NCBI GenBank assembly: GCA_021108435.1
Contig: JAIOQY010000144.1
Coordinates: 1 to 41,564, forward strand
Reading direction: 5' to 3'
Length of the DNA stretch: 41,564 nt
DNA from: Candidatus Aegiribacteria sp.
GTDB taxonomy: Bacteria > Fermentibacterota > Fermentibacteria > Fermentibacterales > JCC-6
Made by a program: the position numbers and the translations under genes. This document shows, one piece after another, positions 1 through 8,192 of the stretch. The notes under the pieces were generated by a model. That model made no database searches. It was given only the letters and a program-made list of their open reading frames with translations, and had not been told where the DNA came from. Each line of letters starts with the position of its first letter. Positions within the stretch are counted from its first letter, which is position 1.

Positions 1-390
1 CTTGATGCTGCCCTGATTACTGTCAAGAAGTATTGCGAATAAAGTCTTTATCCGGAGTAATGGGCACATGCCAATGGCGTGCTGCAGAAGCTTCGAAGCT
101 ATCCCCTGTCTATGATGTTCGAAGTGGACGTAGTAGCTCACCTCAGCCGTATAACGAAGTGCCATACGTCCTGGACGATATGGACTGATGGTCAGGTATC
201 CGACGATCTGATTACCGTTTTCCGCTACCAGGATAGGATATCTGTCAGGGGTATGGTCTTCAAACCATTTCTTGCGATCCTTGATAGAAACAGGCGTAAG
301 GTCCGCTGTCTTCTGACCCGCGGCAATGGCCTGATTATAAATATCGACAATCGCTTCGATATCATCGAATGCTGCAGTTCGTATATCCAT
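1..390 (-). CDS. GNAT-family N-acetyltransferase, phosphinothricin-acetyltransferase-like (3' end outside window)
   Basis: The reading frame runs off the left edge of the window without a stop, giving 130 residues of an acetyltransferase. It begins MDIRTAAFDDIEAIVDIYNQ, typical of the PAT branch of GNAT enzymes. Next come a strand pair near residues 67-78 and the acetyl-CoA pyrophosphate-binding loop HHRQGIASKLL (Q/R-x-x-G-x-A). Family members move an acetyl group from acetyl-CoA to a small amine or amino acid; the substrate here cannot be read from sequence. The ATG is the only sensible start and is preceded by a weak GGTG. It lies 57 nt downstream of the TlpA-type lipoprotein gene on the same strand. 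Family assignment is secure, substrate unknown, and about 35-45 C-terminal residues are missing. Confidence 0.85.
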   Translation of the reverse strand, partial: MDIRTAAFDDIEAIVDIYNQAIAAGQKTADLTPVSIKDRKKWFEDHTPDRYPILVAENGNQIVGYLTISPYRPGRMALRYTAEVSYYVHFEHHRQGIASKLLQHAIGMCPLLRIKTLFAILLDSNQGSIK

Positions 391-425
391 TATTGCACCA
401 TTAACAATGTGATTTCATTTAGAAG

Positions 426-443
426 AAGGAGCAGAAGCCCCTT
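426..443 (-). terminator. Hairpin after the TlpA-type gene, possible weak terminator
   Basis: Just after the stop of the TlpA-type gene the minus strand reads AAGGGGC-TTCT-GCTCCTT, a 7-bp stem with one G-U pair and a 4-nt loop. A pyrimidine-rich but not pure U tail follows. The position fits an intrinsic terminator; the tail is weak. Confidence 0.35.
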
Positions 444-447
444 TTTC

Positions 448-1665
448 TTATTCAACCGCCAGCAGGCCGTCTATAACTTCGGTTAGTTTTAAGCCGAGGT
501 CAGAGCTGGATCCCACTTGAGCGAAAGCGATATACCCTTCCTGATCGATAACATAGAGCGTCGGAATTCCAGATACTTTGTATTCCTCAGCGACAGCATC
601 ACCTTCGAGAAGAAGACCGTATGTAAATGCGTTCTCCTGCATGAAAGCAGCAGGATCACCGGATTCCCACACATTAATTCCATAAATCTTTACAGGCTGA
701 TCCGCATATTTCTCATGAAGGGACTGAATCTCCGGCATTACAACTATGCATGGTCTGCACCAGGTTGCCCAGAAATCAATAACTACAACATTCCCTCTTA
801 ACTCTTCAAGCGAAACCATATTGCCATCGCTGTCATAGAGGTTCCATTCAGGGGCTGGTGCTCCGGTCAGCAGGAAAGCGCTGTAATTCTCTACTTCAAG
901 TTCTGCAGGCGGAACAAGAACAAACATGGAATCAGGAAGATCAAGAGAAGTTACAAGGTTATAAACTTCGAGAACAATTGAAGCCGGGTTTCCATCCTGA
1001 CCGGTTGTCATCCGCTCAACACGTCTGGGTAAATTGTCAGCAATGCCCAGAGACCATTTTGCCTGCTGTCCGCCAGCATATGTAACAAGATACGTATTAC
1101 AGGCTTCAGATCCAACAGAATCTGTACCTTCGAATACGATTGATTGTGCCGCAATTTCATCGGCGAATGGATCGCTGAGAAAGTACTCGTACATTATGGC
1201 ATAACTTGCATGTCGAAGCAGATCTTCCCCGCCCTCTTCCAGAGAACCCTTCCGGAAGACACCGTCCAACTCATCATAGAAATACACTGAATCGGTTCCG
1301 GATGCGAGCGTAAGAGAAAGTTCTATGTCATCTTCAATGTCAGGCGTAGTGTCCTGGCCGATTTCAGCAAACAGGAGCATTTCTTCTTCTCCATAAGATT
1401 TTCCTGAAATATTGCCAACCAGCATGGGGGCTTCAGCAAATGCGCCTGTACCGTACACTTTGAAAGTGTAAGAACAGGATTCAAGCGCTTCTGACGCGCT
1501 GTCAGCAAGTATGAAATCCTCCTGATTCGCATTCGGCTGCGAAACTGCTGCATCAACATCCTGAGCCTCTGCCGGCTGTTCGGTTTCAGCCTCGCCGCAC
1601 GAACTGACGATCATCAGCAAAGACATAATCAAAACGAGCGTTGCAATCATTTTCCATAGTGACAT
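448..1665 (-). CDS. Lipoprotein with unidentified N-terminal domain and C-terminal TlpA/ResA-type thioredoxin domain
   Basis: The 405-residue product starts at MSLWKMIATLV, with an AGGAG ribosome site just upstream; the longer open frame runs into the preceding gene and is not used. Residues 1-23 form a lipoprotein signal ending in the lipobox IVSSC. Residues about 50-265 form a beta-rich domain of unclear family, reminiscent of LolA-like or DUF2092-like periplasmic domains. Residues about 268-405 are a TlpA-type thioredoxin fold with active site W302-C-R-P-C306 and the cis-Pro motif GIPTLYVID. Such domains reduce periplasmic disulfides, for example in cytochrome c maturation. The gene follows the cysteine-desulfurase-like gene by 10 nt, so they are probably co-transcribed. 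The thioredoxin part is certain; the role of the N-terminal domain is not known. Confidence 0.85.
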   Translation of the reverse strand: MSLWKMIATLVLIMSLLMIVSSCGEAETEQPAEAQDVDAAVSQPNANQEDFILADSASEALESCSYTFKVYGTGAFAEAPMLVGNISGKSYGEEEMLLFAEIGQDTTPDIEDDIELSLTLASGTDSVYFYDELDGVFRKGSLEEGGEDLLRHASYAIMYEYFLSDPFADEIAAQSIVFEGTDSVGSEACNTYLVTYAGGQQAKWSLGIADNLPRRVERMTTGQDGNPASIVLEVYNLVTSLDLPDSMFVLVPPAELEVENYSAFLLTGAPAPEWNLYDSDGNMVSLEELRGNVVVIDFWATWCRPCIVVMPEIQSLHEKYADQPVKIYGINVWESGDPAAFMQENAFTYGLLLEGDAVAEEYKVSGIPTLYVIDQEGYIAFAQVGSSSDLGLKLTEVIDGLLAVE

Positions 1666-1675
1666 TCTTTCTCCT

Positions 1676-3067
1676 TTACATTTCATTCCCGTAGAAATCC
1701 CAGAAGGGCGTGTAATCATCAGCAAAATTCTTCGGTACAAATTCGCCTGTTCTCGGAATCTGATAGTAATCACCGGAATAATCGCCGTTCTGAATCATGT
1801 TAAGCGCTTCAATGAGACGATCAACATCCTCCGTGTTACTGTAGCATCCGAAACTCATTCTGACCATTCCGGGCATAAGCCTTTTGTCACCGGCAAGACA
1901 GTGCTTTCTTCTATAGGCAAGATCATCCTCAGGAAGATTTCTCAGCTTCACCACATATGGATGAGCACAGAAACAGCCGTTCCTTACGCCTACTCCAGCT
2001 TCATAGCCGGCTATTGCGGCAACGAGAGCATGATCGGTGTCCTCCAGATTGAATGGTATCACGCCCACTTTTTCATGTGCTTTTGCGGGGTCGGTTTCTC
2101 CGTACACATGCACACCCGGCATATCGCCAAGCTTTTCAAGAGCGTATGCGGTAAGCACTCTCTCATGCTCTGCGATTGTATCCAGGCCTTTATCCATCAG
2201 GGTTTTCGCGGCGACAGCCATAGCAATCGCTCCCATTATATTCGGGCTGCCTGCCTCATCTCTTTCCGGCATTCCCGCCCATTTGACAAAATCACCTGTA
2301 ACAACATCAACTGTTCCACCACCGCTGTAGTCCGGACCACTGTTAAGAAACTCCTGACTGGGGCCTATAAGAGCCCCTGTTCCGTAGGGGGCATACATTT
2401 TGTGACCTGCAATTACCAGAAAATCCAGATGTTCCGGATCATTATCAGGTTTCATATTTATCCGCCTGTGCGGAGCAAGCTGTGCGGCATCTACCATTAT
2501 TCTCGCTCCAGCTTCATGCGCTTTTCTGGCATATTGGTAAATAGGTTGTATATAGCCTGTTACGTTTGACGCACCCGTTACTGTCACAAGAGCGGTTTTT
2601 CCGGCGTTCTCCTTTAACAGCATATCAAAATGTTCTTCGTCAAGGCGCCCGTCATCAGTTACTCTGACATGAAGTGTCCTGAAGTGATCACGCCAGGGCA
2701 GATCATTCGAGTGATGTTCCATGCATGTTGATATTACTATTGAATCCTCCGGTATGTTTATCCTGTGTGAAAGCTTGTTGATGGCTTCTGTGGCATTCTT
2801 CACAAAAATAACTGTATTCAATTCAGTATCCACTCCAACGAATTCCGCGATTATCTCATGGGCGCGATCGTATGCGTCAGTGCAAAGCCTTGATTTGAAT
2901 CCGGTTCCCCGATGAACACTGGAGTATAATGGTGCAAGCTTCGCGATAGCGTCCACAACCTTCACAAGCGGGGGTGTACTGGCTGCATTATCAAGATTCA
3001 CGTAACGAACCATGCTTCCGTCCAGAAGCGGAACTTTCACATCAAGGCCGTATATACAATCACGCAT
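1676..3067 (-). CDS. Class V aminotransferase-fold PLP enzyme, cysteine desulfurase-like
   Basis: A 463-residue fold-type I PLP enzyme. Landmarks include NLDNAAST (residues 24-31), the cofactor-stacking region CMEHHSND (H118/H119), D193 and Q196 in VDAAQLAPH, and the PLP-binding lysine K223 in IAGHKMYAPYGTG. Near the C terminus NGCFCAHPYV aligns with the SufS-type active-site loop (HCAQP), which supports a catalytic cysteine that abstracts sulfur from L-cysteine. The protein is longer than ordinary SufS (about 405 residues), with the extra sequence mostly at the C terminus. No SufBCD or IscU genes are adjacent; the next gene downstream is the thioredoxin lipoprotein. A selenocysteine lyase or another class V activity remains possible. 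A purine-rich GGTGAAGAG precedes the ATG. Confidence 0.82.
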   Translation of the reverse strand: MRDCIYGLDVKVPLLDGSMVRYVNLDNAASTPPLVKVVDAIAKLAPLYSSVHRGTGFKSRLCTDAYDRAHEIIAEFVGVDTELNTVIFVKNATEAINKLSHRINIPEDSIVISTCMEHHSNDLPWRDHFRTLHVRVTDDGRLDEEHFDMLLKENAGKTALVTVTGASNVTGYIQPIYQYARKAHEAGARIMVDAAQLAPHRRINMKPDNDPEHLDFLVIAGHKMYAPYGTGALIGPSQEFLNSGPDYSGGGTVDVVTGDFVKWAGMPERDEAGSPNIMGAIAMAVAAKTLMDKGLDTIAEHERVLTAYALEKLGDMPGVHVYGETDPAKAHEKVGVIPFNLEDTDHALVAAIAGYEAGVGVRNGCFCAHPYVVKLRNLPEDDLAYRRKHCLAGDKRLMPGMVRMSFGCYSNTEDVDRLIEALNMIQNGDYSGDYYQIPRTGEFVPKNFADDYTPFWDFYGNEM

Positions 3068-3157
3068 TTCTCTTCACCCCGCTGTTCACATTATTGAAAT
3101 GAAATTCACTGATTCAGGAATTATAAATCAACCCGCATATATCACCAGCCGCAACGG

Positions 3158-3925
3158 CTACAATGAAGGATCAACACAGCAGATGATACCCTCCTCGTTA
3201 TTACTGACCCAGAGGTTCCCTTCAGTATCAAAAGTAATTCCGGTAGCTGAAGATATTATAGTTCCGCTTATACTGGAGACCATCCTTCCCGAGGAATTGT
3301 AGCAGCGAAGAGGGAGTTCCGAATCGTCGGTTGCTACCCATATCAGCCCTTCCGAATCCCGGGCTATATCTCTTGTTCTGCTGTCATTCCCGAATCTGGT
3401 TGAAGCGTTCCGCCCGTGCATGCCCGGCAGTGAGTATCTGTATGTTCTATCCTGTGCTCGTGATGAAAGGTAAAGATAGTCCATATGAGCTGCAAGTCCC
3501 GTCACCGACGAGACAGGATTCCCTCAACCACCACACATTCTTGTCGAACCCTTATTAAGTCCATCCGGAGTGTACTGATAAACGTAACCATTTGTGCCAT
3601 AGTCCCAGAATCCCACAATGAGAACAGCATGTTCCTCGCTGAAAGCCAGACCTGTGGCTCTGAAATTCCTTGCATGACTTATCGGAAATGAGTCAACTGT
3701 ATCACCTGTTGATGCATTGATACTGAAAACCATATTAGATGAAGCATCAACCGCCCAAAGTAAACCGGCACCCCATGCCAGACCGCTGATTTCATCCCCT
3801 GGAGACGTAATCGTAGTGATTATCCGCTCATTTTCAAGAGCGCTTTCATCTGATTCACCTGAGTTATCAGTACAGGCGTTTGAAAAAAGCGCCAGAATGA
3901 GAACAAGACAGAAAAGCATCTTCAT
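3158..3925 (-). pseudogene. Beta-propeller-like lipoprotein gene interrupted by an in-frame TGA
   Basis: One reading frame of 256 codons is split by a single TGA at 3524-3526. The first part starts at ATG 3925 with GGAGG 6 nt upstream, has a lipoprotein signal MKMLFCLVLILALFSNAC, then repeats typical of six- or seven-bladed propellers or NHL proteins (GLAWGAGLLWAVDASS, GLAFSEEHAVLIVGF). The second part continues in the same frame with GLIWVATDDS and GNLWVSNNEEG and ends at a TAG. Both halves look like coding sequence, so this is one gene. A nonsense mutation (TGG to TGA) is the simplest explanation. A compensated double frameshift or UGA recoding is possible but less likely. A propeller this short would be incomplete or would need a partner. 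The molecular function is unknown. Confidence 0.75.
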
Positions 3926-4130
3926 TAACAACCTCCGTTTGTAAGTTAATATATGCTTCCATGATGTTCGAACAGCAATACACAGCTGGAAATCTTGATA
4001 AGACGGAGCCTTCAAGTATATTAGTGTTTCTATTGAAGCAGCTTCTCCATATGTGCCTTTGAAAGGTAGAATCAGGAATGGTACAGGATCCAGAGATATA
4101 GAGAATGAATTCTGGAAGGAATGATAGATA

Positions 4131-5942
4131 ATGTCAAAAGAGCTCAGAAACAGAAATGAAGTTCCGCTTGAAGATAGATGGGCTGTAGAAGCCATTTATG
4201 CATCAGATGAAGAATGGGAAAAGGACTTCAGCCTGACAGACGCATTTGCTGACAGCTTCAGACAGTGGACTGGAAGACTGAACGAATCGCCGGGAATTCT
4301 TAAATCGGCAGTTGAAGAGATACTCTCGCAGAACAGGCTGATTTCCAAACTATCAACGTACACTGAAATGAAGAGGGATGAGGATCTGAGCAACTCTCAC
4401 TACAGCGGTCTTGCGGCAAAAATCTCAAGCAGAGCAGTTTTGGTTAGAACCGCTCATTCATTTTTCACTCCCGAACTGCTTTCAATATCTCAGGAAGCCA
4501 TTGAATCCTGGCTTGTAACTCCTGAACTGGCACCATACAGAATCTGGCTGGAAAACATCCTCAGATATCGTCCGCACACTCTTTCTGATAAGGAAGAGAA
4601 ACTCCTGGCAATGTCAGGCGAGATAACAAGAGGATTCAGCACTGTATTCGGTAAAATGAACAATGTAGATATACCGGCAAGACTTCCTGAAATCGTTAAT
4701 GAAAAAGGGCATCCTGTTAAACTGACAAACGGCAACTTCAGTGCATTCCTTCAGAATAAAGACAGAAGAGTAAGAAAGGATGCTTTCGAAGGATTTTACA
4801 ACGAGATCTCTGGTAACGTAGCAACACAGGCTGCTCTGCTTGAAGGCCAGGTGCGTACAAATATCTTTTACGCCAAAGTACAGAAGCACAGTTCAGCACT
4901 GGTTTCCTCCCTTTTCAATGACAAGGTAAGTACAGAAGTATACGATTCCCTTATCGACTCTGTTCACAATAATTTCCCAACGCTCTACCGCTATCTTGAT
5001 CTGCGCAAGAAAGTGCTTGGATTCGATTCGATGCATCTGTACGATGTGCAGGTTCCGATCGTACCTGAATCCAAAGGAGAATACACCTGGGATGAAGCTG
5101 TAGACCTCACTCTTGAAGCTGTGGCTCCACTTGGCAGTTATTATGTAAACACGCTGAAAAGGGGTTTCGAGGATAGATGGGCTGACAAATACGAGAACAG
5201 AGGGAAGAGATCGGGAGCGTATTCGGGTGGCTGTTATGATTCCTATCCATATATCCTGCACAATTTCAATGGAACGCTTCGCAGTGTCTTCACACTTGCT
5301 CATGAAGCAGGGCATTCCATGCACAGCCTTCTTTCAAAGAACGCTCAGCCGTATCATATGTCTTCATACAAAATACTTCTGGCTGAAGTTGCTTCCACAA
5401 CAAACGAGATGCTTCTCGTAGATCTCCTGTTGAAAAGAACGGAAGACAGAGATGAAAAAGCTTATCTTTTTGATCATCTTCTGAGCAAATTCAAATCAAC
5501 TCTGGTAAGACAGACAATGTTCGCTGAATTTGAGAAATACATACATGAACATGTTGAAGCCGGAGGATCCCTCACACCGGACTTATTGAACGAATCATAC
5601 CTCAAGCTTGTAAAACTCTACCACGGAAACAGTTTCGCCTTCGATGATACCGATTCCGTGATTGCGCATGAATGGTCCAGAATTCCACACTTCTATTACA
5701 ATTTCTACGTATACAAATACGCAACCGGTCTGGCTTCCTCTGTAGACATCTCATCAAGGATAATCGCGGGTGAGAAAGGAGCGGTGGAAAACTTCATTGA
5801 TTTCCTTAAAGGCGGCTCATCTAAAGCACCTCTGGAGCTCCTCAAAGGCACAGGTGTTGATCTCTCCACACCTGTACCGGTGAATTCAGCACTTCTGAAG
5901 ATGGACAGCATTCTGACAGAACTCGAGGGTTTGCTTACGTAG
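4131..5942 (+). CDS. pepF: Oligoendopeptidase F, M3B-family zinc metallopeptidase
   Basis: A 603-residue cytoplasmic peptidase of normal family length. It has the zinc motif H391-E-A-G-H395 in TLAHEAGHSMHSLL, with the third-ligand glutamate in the following helix (LAEVASTTNEMLL). The N-terminal half has the mostly helical M3B architecture and the C terminus carries the usual HFYYNFYVYKYATG stretch. Members degrade short peptides, roughly 7-17 residues. There is no signal peptide. The ATG is preceded by GGAAGGA. The gene is transcribed divergently from the interrupted propeller lipoprotein across a 205-nt spacer with no clear sigma-70 promoter, and it converges on the DUF116 gene with a 9-nt gap. 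Confidence 0.93.
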   Translation: MSKELRNRNEVPLEDRWAVEAIYASDEEWEKDFSLTDAFADSFRQWTGRLNESPGILKSAVEEILSQNRLISKLSTYTEMKRDEDLSNSHYSGLAAKISSRAVLVRTAHSFFTPELLSISQEAIESWLVTPELAPYRIWLENILRYRPHTLSDKEEKLLAMSGEITRGFSTVFGKMNNVDIPARLPEIVNEKGHPVKLTNGNFSAFLQNKDRRVRKDAFEGFYNEISGNVATQAALLEGQVRTNIFYAKVQKHSSALVSSLFNDKVSTEVYDSLIDSVHNNFPTLYRYLDLRKKVLGFDSMHLYDVQVPIVPESKGEYTWDEAVDLTLEAVAPLGSYYVNTLKRGFEDRWADKYENRGKRSGAYSGGCYDSYPYILHNFNGTLRSVFTLAHEAGHSMHSLLSKNAQPYHMSSYKILLAEVASTTNEMLLVDLLLKRTEDRDEKAYLFDHLLSKFKSTLVRQTMFAEFEKYIHEHVEAGGSLTPDLLNESYLKLVKLYHGNSFAFDDTDSVIAHEWSRIPHFYYNFYVYKYATGLASSVDISSRIIAGEKGAVENFIDFLKGGSSKAPLELLKGTGVDLSTPVPVNSALLKMDSILTELEGLLT

Positions 5943-5951
5943 AACGATCTA

Positions 5952-6665
5952 TTACTGAAGAAACATCTCCAGAGCAGCTTCCAGTTCCGCAGAGTTGACC
6001 CATGTATCGAAGCATGGCCCGTGACGCCATTCGTTGAGAACCCCTACTGTTGTAACCGGGTGAACATCAAGGATCCCGAGAGATAGATCTACAGGACAGG
6101 CAACAGCGACAATGAGTGAAGGTTCTATCCTCTCTACAATCCTTCTTGCGGAAGTACCCCCTGAAGCAATGGCAAAATGGGTATTGAATCTGCTCCTGAT
6201 CTCAAGCAGATCTCCAATTGGACACCTGCCGCATCTCTCGCAGGATTCAGGATTGAATGTAAGCCTGTGAGAACACTCATGATTCTGAAGGCAGTGAGGA
6301 ACGAGAATAAGAGTTTCTTCTCCCCGGAATTTCCTTGAGCAGTCAGAGATGGCTTTTCGGTTATTCATAGTAATTACCATTTTCTCAGGAGTATGAATAT
6401 CCATTGAAAGAACAGGCTGCATCATCTTCAGTGTCCAGAATGAAATCCTCAGTATGAAAGGATGTCTGATTACTCCTCTTCCATATAACAGACCGGTGAC
6501 CTGAACAGCGAGCAGGATAATCATGGCTGAGACAAGAGACCAGAGGAGACCCGTTCCGGCGACAAGCGAAACCAGAAACACAATCGCGGACGGAGCGATT
6601 GAGAAAAGAAGCAAACCACCCTGAAACAGAGTATTTATCTTACTTCTTGCATCCAAGTTTATCAC
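5952..6665 (-). CDS. DUF116 family membrane-associated protein with cysteine cluster
   Basis: The 237-residue product has two hydrophobic segments near residues 14-36 and 40-62. A cysteine-rich domain follows: VPHCLQNHEC, then ESCERCGRCPIGDL, and later ACPVDLSLG. This arrangement is diagnostic of DUF116, a family of unknown biochemistry whose conserved cysteines probably bind a metal or Fe-S centre. The GTG start lies inside the end of fmt, overlapping it by 26 nt, so translation is probably coupled. A position behind def and fmt is known for DUF116 genes in other bacteria, but no mechanism linking it to formyl-methionine metabolism is established. The family call is good and the function unknown. 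Confidence 0.8.
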   Translation of the reverse strand: MINLDARSKINTLFQGGLLLFSIAPSAIVFLVSLVAGTGLLWSLVSAMIILLAVQVTGLLYGRGVIRHPFILRISFWTLKMMQPVLSMDIHTPEKMVITMNNRKAISDCSRKFRGEETLILVPHCLQNHECSHRLTFNPESCERCGRCPIGDLLEIRSRFNTHFAIASGGTSARRIVERIEPSLIVAVACPVDLSLGILDVHPVTTVGVLNEWRHGPCFDTWVNSAELEAALEMFLQ

Positions 6666-7563
6666 CTGTTCTCATTGAGGTTCCCCTGAGGAAATCCGCC
6701 GCTGCCATGATTCGTTTCGATGCCGGCTGTAAAGTCAGTATTTTAAGACTTCCTTCGCCACAACCGATAGAAAGTGTATTATTCTCGATTGTAATTACCC
6801 CTGGTACCGATTCCATCGAAACTGGTGATACTTTGATTATCTTGAGCATATTTCCGCAGTATTCGGTTCTGGCTCCTGGAAAAGGCTGAAAAGCCCTTAC
6901 CTGTCGTTCAAGGAATTCAGCAGACATGTTCCAGTCCAGCCATGTTTCCTCTGATGTTATTTTTTCTGCGTAAACTGTTTCACCTTTTTGAGGTTCGGGA
7001 ATAATCAAACCTTCAGCATATCGCTCAAGAACAGTCTGCAAATGAGCGGCAGCAATATGTGAAAGCCTTTCCTCAAGCATACCTGTTGTATCATCCGGCA
7101 TGATTCTCTCTTTGAAACTCTCAAGCAATGGTCCTGTATCCCATCCGCTGTCGGTCAACATGAATGAGACTCCGGAATCTTCCGCTCCATCAATTATCGC
7201 TCTTGCGACAGGGGCAGCTCCTCTGTATGCCGGCAGCAGTGAAGGGTGAATGTTGACCACTCCAAATGGTGCTGTTTCAAGAAGTTTCTTCGGAAGCCAG
7301 GCGCCATACGCTGCTGAAACCATTATATCAGGCTTCAGAGAATGCAGATAGCTGATAATATCTTTGTTCAACTTCTCTGGTTGAAGCAGCTCAAGTTCAT
7401 TCGCTGCAGCATAATCCGCTACTGGAGGATTTCTTGGTTTTCTTCCTCTTCCAGCTTCTCTTGGTGGCCTGGTTATAACAAGTACCAATTCATGAACGGA
7501 TTCCATAAGCGATTTCAGCGGGGGCAGCGCAAACGATGAAGTTCCAAGAAAAATGACTCTCAT
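6640..7563 (-). CDS. fmt: Methionyl-tRNA formyltransferase
   Basis: A 307-residue enzyme that transfers a formyl group from 10-formyl-tetrahydrofolate to initiator Met-tRNA. It starts MRVIFLGTSSFALPPL. The catalytic triad region is present, with N104 and H106 in VVNIHPSLLPAYRGAAP and D142 in DSGWDTGPLL, matching N106/H108/D144 of the E. coli enzyme. The C-terminal tRNA-binding OB-like domain covers about residues 205-300. The ATG overlaps the def stop as ATGA, so deformylase and formyltransferase are translationally coupled, a common arrangement. Confidence 0.95.
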   Translation of the reverse strand: MRVIFLGTSSFALPPLKSLMESVHELVLVITRPPREAGRGRKPRNPPVADYAAANELELLQPEKLNKDIISYLHSLKPDIMVSAAYGAWLPKKLLETAPFGVVNIHPSLLPAYRGAAPVARAIIDGAEDSGVSFMLTDSGWDTGPLLESFKERIMPDDTTGMLEERLSHIAAAHLQTVLERYAEGLIIPEPQKGETVYAEKITSEETWLDWNMSAEFLERQVRAFQPFPGARTEYCGNMLKIIKVSPVSMESVPGVITIENNTLSIGCGEGSLKILTLQPASKRIMAAADFLRGTSMRTGDKLGCKK

Positions 7564-8093
7564 CAGAGAATCCTTTTTCCGCTCCTGTATTCCTCTTTTA
7601 TCTCAGAAAGCCGCCTCCTGATTAGCCGTTTTTTGATGGGACTGAGTCTATCAATAAAGAGTATACCCTCGAGATGATCATATTCGTGCTGGGCGGCACG
7701 AGCGGCGTAATCATCAAGTTCAAGTGAAAATGATCTCCCGGCCTGATCCAGGGCGGTGAGACTCACATGAGAGGGTCGTCTCACGAGTTCAAATATCCCC
7801 GGGATACTCAGGCAACCTTCCTCATCCTTCAAGAAAGGACCGGAAATCTCGAGTCTCGGATTGATGAAGACACTATGTCCGCTCAGATCAAGCTCTTCAG
7901 GGTTGAGTATGAACAGCTTGACGTTCTCTCCGGATTGAGGTGCTGCTAAACCCAGACCATTCTCCGTATACAGGATTCTACTCATATCATTTATCAGAGT
8001 CTCAATAAAATCCTGCTCTGTTGAAAAGACAAGTTCCCTGGATTGCTTACGGAGAACCTCAGAGCCGTAATATTCCAATGATCTGAATGACAT
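7563..8093 (-). CDS. def: Peptide deformylase
   Basis: A 176-residue metalloenzyme that removes the formyl group from nascent proteins. All three signature motifs are present: GLGLAAPQSG (motif 1), EEGCLSIPG with metal ligand C94 (motif 2), and QHEYDHLEG with H136, E137 and H140 (motif 3). The length is normal. The ATG at the right end gives MSFRSLEYYGSEVLRKQS, the usual N terminus. It is the first gene of the def-fmt-DUF116 group and is separated from yajC by a 99-nt spacer containing a long perfect hairpin. Confidence 0.96.
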   Translation of the reverse strand: MSFRSLEYYGSEVLRKQSRELVFSTEQDFIETLINDMSRILYTENGLGLAAPQSGENVKLFILNPEELDLSGHSVFINPRLEISGPFLKDEEGCLSIPGIFELVRRPSHVSLTALDQAGRSFSLELDDYAARAAQHEYDHLEGILFIDRLSPIKKRLIRRRLSEIKEEYRSGKRIL

Positions 8094-8143
8094 GATTCAA
8101 AAGTGCTTTCTTTGTGCGGACATATCAATCCAATTGATTAGTA

Positions 8144-8174
8144 TCAGTGACATGCGGGATACGCATGTCACTGA
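8144..8174 (-). terminator. Perfect 13-bp inverted repeat between yajC and def
   Basis: The repeat TCAGTGACATGCG, 5-nt loop, CGCATGTCACTGA pairs without a mismatch. It lies 18 nt after the yajC stop in the direction of transcription. No U tract follows on either strand, so it may be a factor-dependent terminator, an mRNA-stabilising hairpin, or a binding site for a dimeric regulator of def. Confidence 0.45.
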
Positions 8175-8192
8175 ACTTCAATAGATCTGAAT

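Noticed and set aside
1901-2569. Long plus-strand open frame (222 codons)
   Set aside because: It lies antisense within the cysteine-desulfurase-like gene, whose PLP motifs are unambiguous; the antisense peptide has no recognisable domain.
3524-3526. Genome-wide reassignment of UGA (for example to Trp or Gly)
   Set aside because: UGA is the normal stop at several clean gene ends here (def, ftsE, AMMECR1, dapB, pilT, obg), so the code is standard.
3497-3526. Selenoprotein call for the lipoprotein with internal UGA
   Set aside because: The hairpin is too close to the UGA and lacks the expected loop G; no CxxU or UxxC-type motif or sel genes are seen. Kept only as a test in the findings.
3926-4130. 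Promoters in the divergent spacer before pepF
   Set aside because: Only poor hexamer matches (for example TTGAAA-17-TACAGG) can be found, so no call is made; nothing else was seen in this spacer.
4490-5324. Minus-strand open frames within pepF
   Set aside because: They are shadows of the M3B peptidase gene on the opposite strand.
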